Assembly: GCA_951812925.1 (NCBI GenBank)
Contig: OX638372.1
Location: 71,131,407 to 71,195,406 of the forward strand
Length of the DNA stretch: 64,000 bases
DNA from: Calliopum simillimum
Taxonomy: Eukaryota > Arthropoda > Insecta > Diptera > Lauxaniidae
Reading direction: 5' to 3'
Part shown: in pieces, positions 46,182-56,992 of the stretch
Layout of the letters: each line of letters begins with the position of its first letter
Numbering within the stretch: position 1 is the stretch's first letter
Position numbers and translations under genes: made by a program
The notes under the pieces: model-generated
What the model was told of the DNA's origin: nothing
The model's input: only the letters and a program-made list of their open reading frames with translations
The model's database searches: none

Positions 46182-48830
46182 GTGAAGACCGTTCAACACT
46201 GAAAATCGATTAGCTTGTTGACCGATTTTTTAAAAAAAATCTTTCTGTATATATGGACCCCTGTGAACAACTTTGCATAAAAACAACCTGGAGTGGGACG
46301 ATAACGGAGTAAAACCAAGTTCAAACGATATGTGTGTGTGAAATTTTGTCAGTTTTAGGGCCAATTTCACGATGTTCAGTTAAAATTTAACTTTCAGATA
46401 AATAAAAATTTTGTATGAAATTTTATGTCGAAGTGCCAGTTAAAGTTCCAGTTAAAGCTTAACTGAACATTGTGAAATTGGCCCTTAAATAGTAAATAGT
46501 AATGCAAATAAACAATATTACAGTCAATCTGACCGTTTTTGTAAATTGGTACAATTTTAACCGTTCAAATTGTTACAAATTTCTTTCTGTGTATTAAATA
46601 AATGAAATAATTGTATTCTTTAAAGACAAAACAATGTAATTTCAAAAAACGTATGCGCCACATTTTAATTTTAACTTTCGCCAAGAGTGACTGCGTATGC
46701 GCCATAAATGAGTGAAATATGCGCAAAATCAATTTAAAAACGCGTCTATTATTTATATGAGGTCTAATATAGACTACATTTAACGTTTTAAAAAAATCCG
46801 GCATGCATATTCGAAAAAAAATGAAAAAAACTCTCCTGTAAAATTTGCGTTTTGTCGCATACGCTACTGTTGCGGTTAGGGCTCGATATGTTTAAGGTAG
46901 ATTTGCCGAGTACTACATTTTAGTCTAGATTGGTGAGGTTAGACAACTAAAACAACGGTTTTATGCGAAATAAAATGAGTATTTAGTTTCAACGATTAAC
47001 GCAAAACAAAGTAATATGAATTTGGGTGAAAATAATTATTACAATTTTTTACAATATTCTGAAGTTATTACTGCAAATTTGAAGTTATTACTGCAGAAAT
47101 AGGGCATTTGGCAAGAGATCAAAGTCATCGCAAGGGATCGCGACGAATGGAGATGTTTCATATTGGCCCTATGCTCCTCCTACTAGTAAAAGGAGAATAC
47201 ATACATACAATACAAAAATTTCAAAAACTGAAAAAATTCACACGCATTCTTTGGACGCTTCTAAGCATTTTTTGCCATATTATCTTTTTTCGCAAGTGCC
47301 TTCCTTTTGTGAAAAAACGGTTTTCCGAACTTAATTTTCTAATGAAAGAAAATTATGAGCAAAAAAGTAATGCGGATACATATGTACATACATGGACCTT
47401 AGATAAGATCGAAATTTAGATTTATCCCAAAACCGACTCAAAAGGAAGAATGACTCTTAGAAACGATATCCGCATTACATACATATGTACATACATGGAC
47501 CTTAGATAAGATCGAAATTTAGATTTATCCCAAAACCGACTCAAAAGGAAGAATGACTCTTAGAGACGATATCCGCATTACTTTTTTGCTCATAATTTTC
47601 TTTCATTAGAAAATTAAGTTCGGAAAACCGTTTTTTCACAAAAGGAAGGCACTTGCGAAAAAAGATAATATGGCAAAAAATGCTTAGAAGCGTCCAAAGA
47701 ATGCGTGTGAATTTTTTCAGTTTTTGAAATTTTTGTATTGTATGTATGTATGTATTCTCCTTTTACTAGTAGGAGGAGCATAGGGCCAATATGAAACATC
47801 TCCATTCGTCGCGATCCCTTGCGATGACTTTGATCTCTTGCCAAATGCCCTATTTCTGCAGTAATAACTTCAAATTTGCAGTAATAACTTCAGAATATTG
47901 TAATAAATTGTAATAATTATTTTCACCCAAATTCATATTACTTTGTTTTGCGTTAATCGTTGAAACTAAATACTCATTTTATTTCGCATAAAACCGTTGT
48001 TTTAGTAGTCTAACCTCACCAATCTAGACTAAAATGTAGTACTCGGCAAATCTACCTTAAACATATCGAGCCTTAACCGCAACAGTAGCGTATGCGACAA
48101 AAAGCATATTTTACAGGAGAGTTTTTTTAATTTTTTTTCGAATATGCATGCCGGATTTTTTTAAAACGTTAAATGTAGTCTATATTAGACCTCATATAAA
48201 TAATAGACGCGTTTTTAAATTGATTTTGCGCATATTTCACTCATTTATGGCGCATACGCAGTCACTCTTGGCGAAAGTTAAAATTAAAATGTGGCGCATA
48301 CGTTTTTTGAAATTACATTGTTTTGTCTTTAAAGAATACAATTATTTCATTTATTTAATACACAGAAAGAAATTTGTAACAATTTGAACGGTTGAAATTG
48401 TACCAATTTACAAAAACGGTCAGATTGACTGTAATATTGTTTATTTGCATTACTATTTACTATTTAAGGGCCAATTTCACAATGTTCAGTTAAGCTTTAA
48501 CTGGAACTTTAACTGGCACTTCGACATAAAATTTCATACAAAATTTTTATTTATCTGAAAGTTAAATTTTAACTGAACATTGTGAAATTGGCCCTAAAAC
48601 TGACAAAATATCACATACACATATCGTTTGAACTTGGTTTTACTCCGTTATCGTCCCACTCCAGGTTGTTTTTATGTAAAGTTGTTCACAGGGGTCCATA
48701 TATACAGAAAGATTTTTTTTAAAAAATCGGTCAACAAGCTAATCGATTTTCAGTGTTGAACGGTCTTCACATTAGGTCCGTTCGTTCAAAAAAAAGTTTA
48801 TAAATATTTGTAAATATTTATAAAGTTATG
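46128..48830. repeat. 1.24-kb near-identical inverted duplication (hairpin)
   Basis: Arms about 46128-47371 and 47581-48830 are reverse complements at an estimated 97-98 percent by eye. Identical short frames appear on opposite strands in the two arms. The 210-bp centre contains two 103-bp direct repeats (around 47378 and 47481). The arms share the MITE 46374-46484. The left outer end lies inside the MITE 45609-46181; the right outer end joins a Gypsy RT fragment. Confidence 0.93.
46374..46484. repeat. Small MITE, GGGCCAATTTCAC ends (mirrored at 48470-48600)
   Basis: About 110 bp with inverted ends of about 34 bp beginning GGGCCAATTTCACGATGTTC. A second copy lies in the other arm of the large hairpin because the arm was duplicated. 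Confidence 0.82.
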
Positions 48831-49036
48831 AATGTTGTGATTTCTCTCGATTCGGGTGCAATTTCGACCTGATGAAACGCCTGCTTTATGTCAAATTTTG
48901 AAAATACTTTGGCCGTGCCTAAATACAGTAGAAAATCATCTATTGTTGGTAATGGGTGATTTTCCCTATTAACTGCTTCATTTGCTCGACGCATATCGAC
49001 ACATATAAGGCTTTCGCACGATGAAGCTAGTGCACA
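48828..49036 (-). pseudogene. Gypsy-type reverse-transcriptase fragment
   Basis: About 66 open codons on the minus strand: ESLICVDMRRANEAVNRE, PLPTIDDFLLYLG, AKVFSKFDIKQAFHQVEIAP and ESREITTF. This is RT blocks 1-3 of a Ty3/Gypsy element of a different lineage from the one at 1-4.2 kb. It stops abruptly where the hairpin arm begins (tttataaatatttg, about 48803-48830). No more of the element is nearby. Confidence 0.85.
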
Positions 49037-49084
49037 CGTTATTACTTGTTAATTGTAGCCCAGGAAAATAAGACGAAAAAAGAG

Positions 49085-50395
49085 CTTCTGTGCGAAAAAA
49101 TTCCCAGTGGAAATTTTTCACCGGAATTGTCTTTATTTATGCATGATACACAAACTGTGAAAAGTCCATTGCAAAGTCGTGTGCGCATAAAAAGTTATTC
49201 GGGCTCAAAGGTCGCTAAAATCAGTTTTTTGCAAATATCTCGCTAATGCTAACATTTACAGAAAAATGTTTGTCCCTAATTTTGTAGCACAGGAAATTTC
49301 CTACAAAAAAACGTTAAAAGTATCTGCGTACGACTTTTAGTTTAGGAGATCACCCAATTTAAAAAGTTGTTAACAGTTATGATATGAAATACTACCTATG
49401 AGCTCATATTAAAATATCTTACTTTTTAAATTGCAATAACTTCTTCAATGAGAAGTTGTACAAACAAAATTAAAATGCCGTTTGAAAGATAATTTAATTT
49501 TCTACATACCGTACAAAATTTTTTTTTCGAACGGCTCATGACCTTAAAAATATTTTTGAATAACCGTTAAGGCTACGAAATTACTGGTTTTTTAAGGATA
49601 TCTGCGAATTGGTAAGTACTACGATAAAAAGTAATAGGTCCAAATTTGTAGAGAATTACAAGATCTAAAAAAAATAAGCGATATGTGTACACATAGAAGT
49701 AACCGTTTAGAAGATATTCCAAAAAAACCCTTAAAATACCAAAAAACCGGTTTCTATTGAATATTTTCCATACGGTTACTTCCATGTGTACACATATCGC
49801 TTATTTTTTGTAGATCTTGTAATTCTCTACATATTTGGTTCCATTACTTTTTATCGTAGTACTTACCAATTCGCAGATATCCTTAAAAAAGCAGTAATTT
49901 CGAAGCCTTAACGGTTATTCAAAAATATTTTTAAGGTCATGAGCCTTTCGAAAAAAAAATTTTGTACGGTATATAGAAAATTAAATTATCTTTCAAACGG
50001 CATTTTAATTTTGTTTGTACAACTTCTCATTGAAGAGTTATTGCAATTTAAAAAGTAAGATATTTTTATATGAGCTCATAGGTAGTATTTCATATCATAA
50101 CTGTTAACAACTTTTTAAATTGGGTGATCTCCTAAACTAGAAGTCGTACGCAAATACTTTTAACGTACTTTTGTAGGAAATTTCCTGCGCTACAAAATTG
50201 GAGACCAACATTCTTCTGTAAAAGTTAGGATTAGCGAGATATTTGCAAAAAACTGATTTTAGCGACCTTTGAGCCTTAATAACTTTTTATGCGCACACGA
50301 CTTTGCAATGGACTTTTCACAGTTTATGTATCATGCATAAATAAAGACAATTCCGGTGAAAAATTTCCACTGGGAATTTTTTCGCAGAAATTGTC
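49085..50395. repeat. 1.3-kb palindromic element, about 640-bp arms
   Basis: Arms about 49085-49700 and 49745-50395 are reverse complements, beginning TGCGAAAAAATTCCCAGTGG on one side and ending with its complement on the other. Almost no loop: the centre carries GTGTACACATATCGCTTATT in both arms. Non-coding. Confidence 0.9.
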
Positions 50396-50495
50396 TTATT
50401 GCTATTGTTCAAATTCAAAAAAACTTTAATCAAATTGCCTTTAATAAATATGTACAAATTTTTTTTTTACTCATTCGTTAATTTATGGCTTCACC

Positions 50496-51400
50496 ATGAG
50501 CTGCAAAATAGAAGTGCGTGAAAAAATTTGTAAAATATTTAACGAAAATACAAATTGGACTTTCCGAACAATTGCTAAAAAAGCTAAGGTTTCGCGAAAT
50601 ACCGTTTGGCGTGTTATTAAAACCTATAAGAAACGCCTGACCGTTAGTAGAAAGCAAGAAAGTGCAAAAAAGAAAGGTCTCGATAATCCTAATGGAAGAA
50701 AAGTAGCTGAGAAAATCCAATGCTCTGAGCAGAAATTCCAAAAAGAAAGTTGAGCCAAAAAAGCGAGCCAAAATACTTTACTGAGAATTCATTAAAAAAT
50801 GTGACTGTTGCATTATGGACGATGAGACTTACGTACTTGGTGACTTTTCGCAGCTTCCAGGTGTCGATTTTTATATTGCAGATAATAGAGGAAATGTTCA
50901 AGAAGAGTTTAATACCCAAAAAAATACGAAGTTTCCAAAGAAGTTTTTGATATGGCCGGCAATCTGCAGCTACGATAAGCGAATCAGTTCATTTGTTTCA
51001 ACTGGGACGATTAACATCAAAATATTCATCCAGCAAAAACGTCTTACCATTTATTAGACAGCATGAGGTCCCAACTTTTTTTTGGCCAGACTTGGCTTCG
51101 TGCCATTACAGCAAATCTGCAGCTGAATGGTATGAAAAGAACAATGCAGAATTTGTACCTAGATATGCAAATCATCTAACTGCCCGGAGCTCAGACCCAT
51201 CGGAAGATTTTGGGCTCAGGTAAATAGGATTATGAAGAACACAAAACAGGTTCCTGAAAACACAAAACAGGTTGCGGAAAACACCAAACATTATTTAAGA
51301 AAATGGTTAGTGTCAATTAAACAAATCTCTGAAGACACGATTAAAAGTTTAATGGGAGGTGTTTCAGAAAAAATCAATTATTCAATTTTGATCGAAGCAT
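50496..51400 (+). pseudogene. Degenerate mariner/Tc1-superfamily transposase
   Basis: N-terminal helix-turn-helix (FRTIAKKAKVSRNTVWRVIK) is intact. After frameshifts the catalytic core appears: MDDETYVLGDFSQLPG (first Asp), FFWPDLASCHYSKSAAEWY (second Asp), then in another frame CPELRPIGRFWAQV, where Gly stands at the expected third acidic residue. Spacing between the second Asp and that position is near 37. The tail runs to about 51400. At least three frame breaks, so dead. Terminal repeats not identified. Confidence 0.8.
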
Positions 51401-53030
51401 AATCATTGGTATGCTCTTTAGAAGAGCCATTACTAAATAAATTAAAATCGATCGGACTTGGCATTCTACAAATGTATTGATGTATATGAAGCTATAACCT
51501 CAAAAATATAAATGTCCGAATAACTCGGGAACGGTCCAAAGAAATAAAAAATAAGTGGGTTTTTCGAGTTCAGTGACTCTAAATTAGTTTAGAAAAAATA
51601 GTTTGCAAAATGTTACATCTATTTTGGATTTAGTGTTGTTTTAACTTTTTATAGTTATTGCTTAAATAAAGTAAAAATCAAATGCACAAAATAATTTTTG
51701 GTAAACTTTTCTTTTCATAGTATAAAAAACAAAATCCCACCTCAACTATATAAATTCATTCACTCTAATTAAAATCCTAGGTAAAAAGTCTCAGGAACTC
51801 CACTAATCGTAAAACACATTTAAAATTACAATTCTTATCTCTGTAACGGGTACTTCTAGAGAAAAATTCTAGTAAATTTCTTCGTAATTGAAGTTGTTTC
51901 CTACACCGACTACGGTGTTTTGTCCAAAAAGGCAAAACGAAGAGGCCTACTGCGCATGACTTTTCATAAAACTATGCTCATTTTCAAATCGCGATATCTC
52001 ATGAACGGTAAGTCGCACGGAATAAGTGTTTGTCAAGACATTCATAGAGAATTGCATGTTCTCCAAAATCCAATAAAAAAATTTTTTCTACGGCATATCG
52101 TTTCGGAATATTTTGCAAAAACAGTTTTTTTTCTAAATTTTAGGGTTGTCGAAAGATATCTCCTAAGCTTTAAGTTGTACAAAAAAAAAAAGAAGCAATA
52201 TACCCTTTGTAGAACAAGCAATTTCCTATAAGCTGGTATTTTTATTTTTTTTGCTGCGACGCTCCGTTTATGTGTTATCACAATTTAAAAAAATAACTCA
52301 GTTTCAAAAACCTCGAAAAACTTTCTAGGTAAAACTACCAAATGACCGCACTACTAAAAAGATCACAACTTTTTAATAGGTAAACTTTTGTATTTATGTT
52401 ATTAGCTAAGCATTCCTATTTAAATAATTAAATTTCATGCGGTCTTGTAGAAATCCTACGTATACGTGTTTTCAACGCCCTGGGAACTCTACTAACTTGT
52501 ATTATTTAAATCCATTATCATTTTTTTTATTCCTCCTTTATTTCTTCTTAACTTCTTCCTTCAACTATTTCTAAATTTCTTCCTTCAACTTTTCCTTGTC
52601 GCCAATATAATATTGTATAAAAGACGTGTGTCTTGTTTACTTGCTCAATATCAAGTAAAGTTTATTTTATTTTTATATTCAATATTTGATTGACAAATTT
52701 ATGAATGCTACGATACTACGGCTTATACATAAATAAAGAGTTAACAAATAATAAACATTTCAGTTCAGAAAATTCATCGAAAAAAACTAAAGCGCACCCC
52801 CTTCTTTATAATAAAAACTTTTAAAATTAATATTAAGTTGAAAACCCTTTATACTGTATGACAATAGCACATCTTTAAAGAATGGATGACATTACAACAT
52901 TAATGATGTCCTGCGATATCCCATCCCAGGCTACTTTCAAAGCTTTAAAGAAATCTTTATTGGTCGTTTTCTCAAAAAAATTTTGATTATAAGAAAAATT
53001 TACTTAAGGGGTGGTTAAGTTTTGGCCGAT
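51401..53030. other. Intron filler without recognised genes
   Basis: AT-rich. 51950-52150 resembles 43960-44110 (both carry GCGATATCTCATGAACGGTA). A TATA-like TATAAAAGAC at about 52615 could belong to a solo LTR, but I found no matching ends. Confidence 0.5.
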
Positions 53031-53034
53031 ACTG

Positions 53035-53790
53035 TATATTCTTGATCAGCGTAACCTCCTGAGTAGATTAAGCCATATCCGTCTACCTGTCCGCCTGTCC
53101 GCCTGTGGAAATTATTTTCGCGGGAAACTAAGCAAGTTAATACGATGAAATTTGGTACCCGACTCTTTGACACGCCTACTGCCCATACAAAAAAAAAAAA
53201 AAACAAAACGAAGCATTATTCGTGATAAGCAACCAAAATACACAAAAATACTAAGGATAGTAAGTAAAAGCTATACAAAAAAGTAGGCGAACTCGAACAA
53301 GCGGGCGTGTCACCTCCCATACAAGCAAAAATTTAATTTTCATATCATTTTTTTTAAGATTATCCAAAAATATTTCACTCAGACACTAAGAACAATTAAT
53401 GCAAGGTCTCAGCAAAAACATGGCAAACTAGGACAAGAGGATGTGGCACCTCCAGTATAAGCAATAGTTTCAAAATACTATACTGAAAGCGTTTTTTGAG
53501 ATAATCCAACTAAATTTCATTCTTACACTAAGGATAGTAAATGCAAGCTCTGAGCAAAAACTAGGCGAGTTTGGATAAAAAGCGTGACATATCCCCTACA
53601 CAAATTTACGTGTAAGCGCTATTTGAGGTTATGAAACCAAATTTCGCACATATAACGAGATAGTTAGTGAAAGTTCTGAGCAAAAACGGCCAAAAGGCCG
53701 AAGCAAAATTTTCAAAATATTGCAGTGTAGGATATTTAATTTTTGGCCAGGCCAAAGGTAACACCCTTACTATTTATAATTATTATAAAT
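53035..53790 (-). mobile_element. GGGCGTGGC-family half-element
   Basis: From the central module (TGATCAGCGTAACCTCCTGA, then the CCGTCTACC/CCGCCTGTCC tract) through four degraded repeats with GTGGCACCTCC words to the typical end TTTTGGCCAGGCCAAAGGTA and CACCCTTACT at 53775-53785. Confidence 0.75.
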
Positions 53791-54171
53791 TTTTGATCTT
53801 AAGTCCTGTATTTGCAAGAATCGATATTCCTTGACAATCTCGAAAATTATGACAACAGCAAACAGTGCGTTGATAAATGGCCTTCGTTGAAAGACTTCAA
53901 ATAATCTAGGTTCAAACCCTGCGTCAGAAAAAGTTCCATTGATGGTAGCTTGTTACGTTGCACTTACCGAAGCATAAATCCTTTTACCATGGCGGCTTAG
54001 CAGATTGTCTCATCTTCAGTTGTCACAATGTTCGGTGTTAAAAAAATGCATGGAATATCGATTCTTGCTAATGAATGACGTAAGCTCAAAAATTAATATA
54101 ATATTATATAATGTACATTCAAAATAAGCACATATTTATATAACTTTTGATGGTCACTTATTTATTTATAG

Positions 54172-54273
54172 GCAGTTATCTCCAAAATGTCAAATGTTAT
54201 TTTTTTCGGCAACGTATGAGAAGGACGTATTGAATTTCGCACAGCATATTGTTCCAGATCCAACCATAATAAG
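54172..54273 (+). CDS. Dbp80: Dbp80 exon 7 (SAT motif)
   Basis: 102 bp between tttatag and gtgaat. Codes QLSPKCQMLFFSATYEKDVL and FAQHIVPDPTII plus two bases of Arg. SAT is motif III, coupling ATP hydrolysis to RNA release. Phase matches exon 6, 11.6 kb away, and exon 8. Confidence 0.94.
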
Positions 54274-54652
54274 GTGAATATTTTTCAAAAAGTGAATATT
54301 AATTTGTAGTATTACTATTATATTTTGAAAATGTAATTGGAATTGCTTTTTTGGTCTACTCTAATAAGAAGAATTCGAAAATCGAAAATGTTCAAGATAC
54401 GTAATGTCTTGCGCCCTTTTTATTTATCAAATCAGTGTCGCATGCAAATGTTTTGACAAATACTGCATTGACCTGTCTTGTTTAATTTGCTTCAGTTCAG
54501 TTCATATACCGAAGTTGTAGTGTAAACTACAAAATGCTACTTTAGTGATAAAAGTAGTTTTTCGCTTTCTTCTTTGCGCCTCTTTTTTGTTGAAGCTCTC
54601 TTTCTCTTGCGAAAATATATGAATGCTACTACAAATTAGAACAAATCACATA

Positions 54653-55935
54653 CAGTCTGGCTGATTCGAAGTGTTACCAATTCAAAAGACTATATTTTTA
54701 GTTTCCACGCACAGATTTTATTGATCAAACGCTATAATTGTTGGGAAATGTTCAAATTTTAAGAATATACTTGAGATTTTCGATATGGCCACCTTTGGCC
54801 TTAACTATGGCCCGTAGACGGTCGAAGAACGAGTCGCATGCTGCACGAATTTGATTTTGTGGAAGTTTGCGCCATTCTCGTTGAAGGGCCACTTTTAGCG
54901 CATCAACGCTCTGGTATTTTTTAGTCAAGACCTTCTTGTCCAACATACCCCAGATTGAGAAATCCAGCGGATTCGCATCAGGCGAATTTGAGAGCCATTG
55001 TTGAGCAGAAATGAAGCTAGGAACGTTTTTTTCTAACCATTCTTGATTCACACGAGCTTTGTGTGACGGTGCCGAGTCTTGTTGGAATGTCCATGGCTTG
55101 CGACCGAAATGTTTGCGTGCCCACGGTAGTAAAGCACCCTCCAACACTGATTCACGATACACCTGGGCGTTTACTTTGACGCCAGCGGCCAAAAAAACGA
55201 GTGGTGAGCGCCCATCAGCAGTCACTGCAGCCCAAACCATCACATGCGGTGGTGCCTGCGTCCTGGTGGCCAAACGAACATTCAAATTTTCGTAGGACCT
55301 CTCTGTCAAGTAAACCCGATCATTTTGTTTGTTTACATATTGCTGGATACAGTAATTTTTCTCATCAGAGAAGACAATTTGTGACAGATTTCCGGCGGCG
55401 TGCAAGCGCAACAACTCCTTGGCTCTATCGAGCCTATCTTTTTTTTGAGCAGGAGTGAGATCATGCGCCTTTTGGAACTTGAGGGCCTTTAGTCCGAGCT
55501 TGTTTGACAATATGTGTTGCATTCGTTCACGCGATATTTTCAGCTCGGCAGCCATTTGTCTGCCACTGTGTCTCGGATTTCGCTCAATTCTGGCCTTCAC
55601 CTTTCGAACCATTTCTGGTGATGTTGCAGTTATTTTCCGACCACCACCATGTCGTTTGGCAACGCTGCCGGTACCATTGTAACGTGTTATGGCCCAATAC
55701 ACAAACATTTTATTCACTTTTAAATGTTTCAGCTCACGAACAATTGCTGGTTGCGATTTTCCAGCCAAATAAAGAGCAATCACACTATTACGTTTGAATT
55801 CCATTTCGAAAATTTTTTATTTTCAATAAATTGACGCGCAAATGCTTTTGGTTACTTGTTGACAATAGAATGAACTAACATCATGCCAATTTTTAGACAG
55901 CTGTCATGTTCCAACAGTTCGAATCAGCCACCCTT
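54653..55935 (-). mobile_element. DD37D (maT-like) transposon, apparently complete
   Basis: 1283 bp between TA dinucleotides (54651-54652 and 55936-55937), with inverted ends sharing TGGCTGATTCGAA and an adjoining TGTT. One intact transposase frame on the minus strand. It lies in the intron between Dbp80 exons 7 and 8, antisense to the gene. Confidence 0.88.
54752..55804 (-). CDS. Intact DD37D transposase (IS630-Tc1-mariner, maT-like)
   Basis: 350 residues from an ATG to TGA, no interruption. N-terminal paired-type helix-turn-helix part (about 1-110, including AGKSQPAIVRELKHLKVNK and NPRHSGRQMAAELKISR). Catalytic core: FSDEKNYC (first Asp), FQQDSAPSHKA (second Asp) and SPDANPLDFSIWG (third residue Asp). 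37 residues separate the second and third Asp, the DD37D signature of maT elements, unlike mariner (34) or Tc1 (34, Glu). It would bind the inverted ends, cut the element out and insert it at TA. Length matches the superfamily. All key residues are present, so it could be active; one copy alone cannot show that. Confidence 0.93.
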   Translation of the reverse strand: MEFKRNSVIALYLAGKSQPAIVRELKHLKVNKMFVYWAITRYNGTGSVAKRHGGGRKITATSPEMVRKVKARIERNPRHSGRQMAAELKISRERMQHILSNKLGLKALKFQKAHDLTPAQKKDRLDRAKELLRLHAAGNLSQIVFSDEKNYCIQQYVNKQNDRVYLTERSYENLNVRLATRTQAPPHVMVWAAVTADGRSPLVFLAAGVKVNAQVYRESVLEGALLPWARKHFGRKPWTFQQDSAPSHKARVNQEWLEKNVPSFISAQQWLSNSPDANPLDFSIWGMLDKKVLTKKYQSVDALKVALQREWRKLPQNQIRAACDSFFDRLRAIVKAKGGHIENLKYILKI

Positions 55936-56382
55936 TAGAACTGAACAACACATTTAAAAACCAATTCAATAAATAAGGAAAAAACTGTAAAAAATTCAAC
56001 CCATTTGCTTTAATTTCAACGGCTCAATTATAGGCAGATTAACAGATCAGTTGCCAGCAATAATCTAGTTTTGCTTGCCACTGTATATTGCTAAAGAACA
56101 TAAATGAAATGCTTTTATTAGCAATAACACAGTCATATTAGTCGTACAAAAACGTTTAGCCACATTTTGAAAATTTAAAATTGCTGGAGCTGTTTCTTGC
56201 CATTTATTACAGAGTCTAAAATTTGTGAAAAACGGCTTTCGTCGCCCCATAAAATAAGCGTTATTTAAAACGAAAAAGTACAGGAAATATGTTTGATAGT
56301 TTTACCGCATACTTTTCTTCAACAAACAATGTACATACTTATGTGAAATTATACGTAAAAACATATTTTGTATTTAAACTAG

Positions 56383-56518
56383 ACTTATGCGTGAACAGGA
56401 GTCTTTGGATAATATCAACCAATATTATATCAAGTGCCGCAACGAAGAAGACAAATATAACGCAATACAGAATATTTATGGCGGAATAACAATTGGGCAG
56501 GCGATTATATTTTGCCAC
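56383..56518 (+). CDS. Dbp80: Dbp80 exon 8 (start of helicase domain 2)
   Basis: 136 bp between aaactag and gtaatc. Codes LMREQESLDNINQYYIKCRN then YNAIQNIYGGITIGQAIIFC and His. IIFCHT is motif IV, completed by exon 9. Open and in phase. Confidence 0.95.
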
Positions 56519-56580
56519 GTAATCATTATAATGTGTAGTATAACATTTATATTTTATTAAAGAATATTTATATTTCACAG

Positions 56581-56743
56581 ACACGCAAAACCGCTGGATG
56601 GTTGGCGGCAAAAATGTCTTCTGATGGGCATTCAGTGGCGGTTCTTTCAGGTGATTTGACTGTTGAACAAAGACTGGCTGTTCTCGACCGTTTTAGAGCT
56701 GGTTTGGAAAAAGTGTTGATCACTACTAACGTCTTGTCCCGAG
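56581..56743 (+). CDS. Dbp80: Dbp80 exon 9 (motifs IV-V)
   Basis: 163 bp between ttcacag and gtatgt. Codes TRKTAGWLAAKMSSDGHSVA, VLSGDLTVEQRLAVLDRF and VLITTNVLSR plus the first base of Gly (motif V, TTNV.SRG). The next exon, with motif VI and the C-terminus, was not found up to 64000, so the following intron exceeds 7 kb. Confidence 0.95.
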
Positions 56744-56992
56744 GTATGTATAAAAAACGAAGTTTAACGTTTAAATATAAGGCTCGCTATCGGCCTTTGC
56801 TACGGTAAACAATTTTCTTCTTTTGAAGCATTTTAATACGGTTAGGGGCAATAATTCCCCTATTATTACAAGTATGTATATTAGACTGCTTCATAATTTT
56901 TTTTTTTGCTTCCGATTTGCTTTCTAACAAGTTTTTTTGTTGAAATGATAGAAACTAAAAATGCTGGTGCAAGGAGAGCCCATAATATTAAT

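Larger units (their letters stand above)
42531..54171 (+). other. Dbp80: Dbp80 intron, 11.6 kb, with inverted repeats
   Basis: Donor gtaaga, acceptor tttatag. Separates the DEAD box from the SAT motif exon. It holds palindromes, MITEs and relics of at least three transposon classes, described separately. 42540-44140 is AT-rich and includes a diverged relative of the core of the 46-48 kb hairpin (about 43480-43720). Confidence 0.85.

Noticed and set aside
46565..48387. Identical 79-codon frames at 46565-46804 and 48148-48387
   Set aside because: They are mirror images caused by the inverted duplication; one stretch of DNA counted twice, with no sign of selection as protein.
54500..54650. Possible promoter of the DD37D transposon at its outer flank
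   Set aside because: The transposase reads leftward from 55804, so its promoter should be near 55805-55935; the flank at 54.5 kb shows nothing specific.
41239..56743. Dbp80 as a pseudogene, given its surroundings
   Set aside because: All eight visible exons are open, phases match across 11- and 24-kb introns, splice sites are canonical and catalytic motifs are unchanged.
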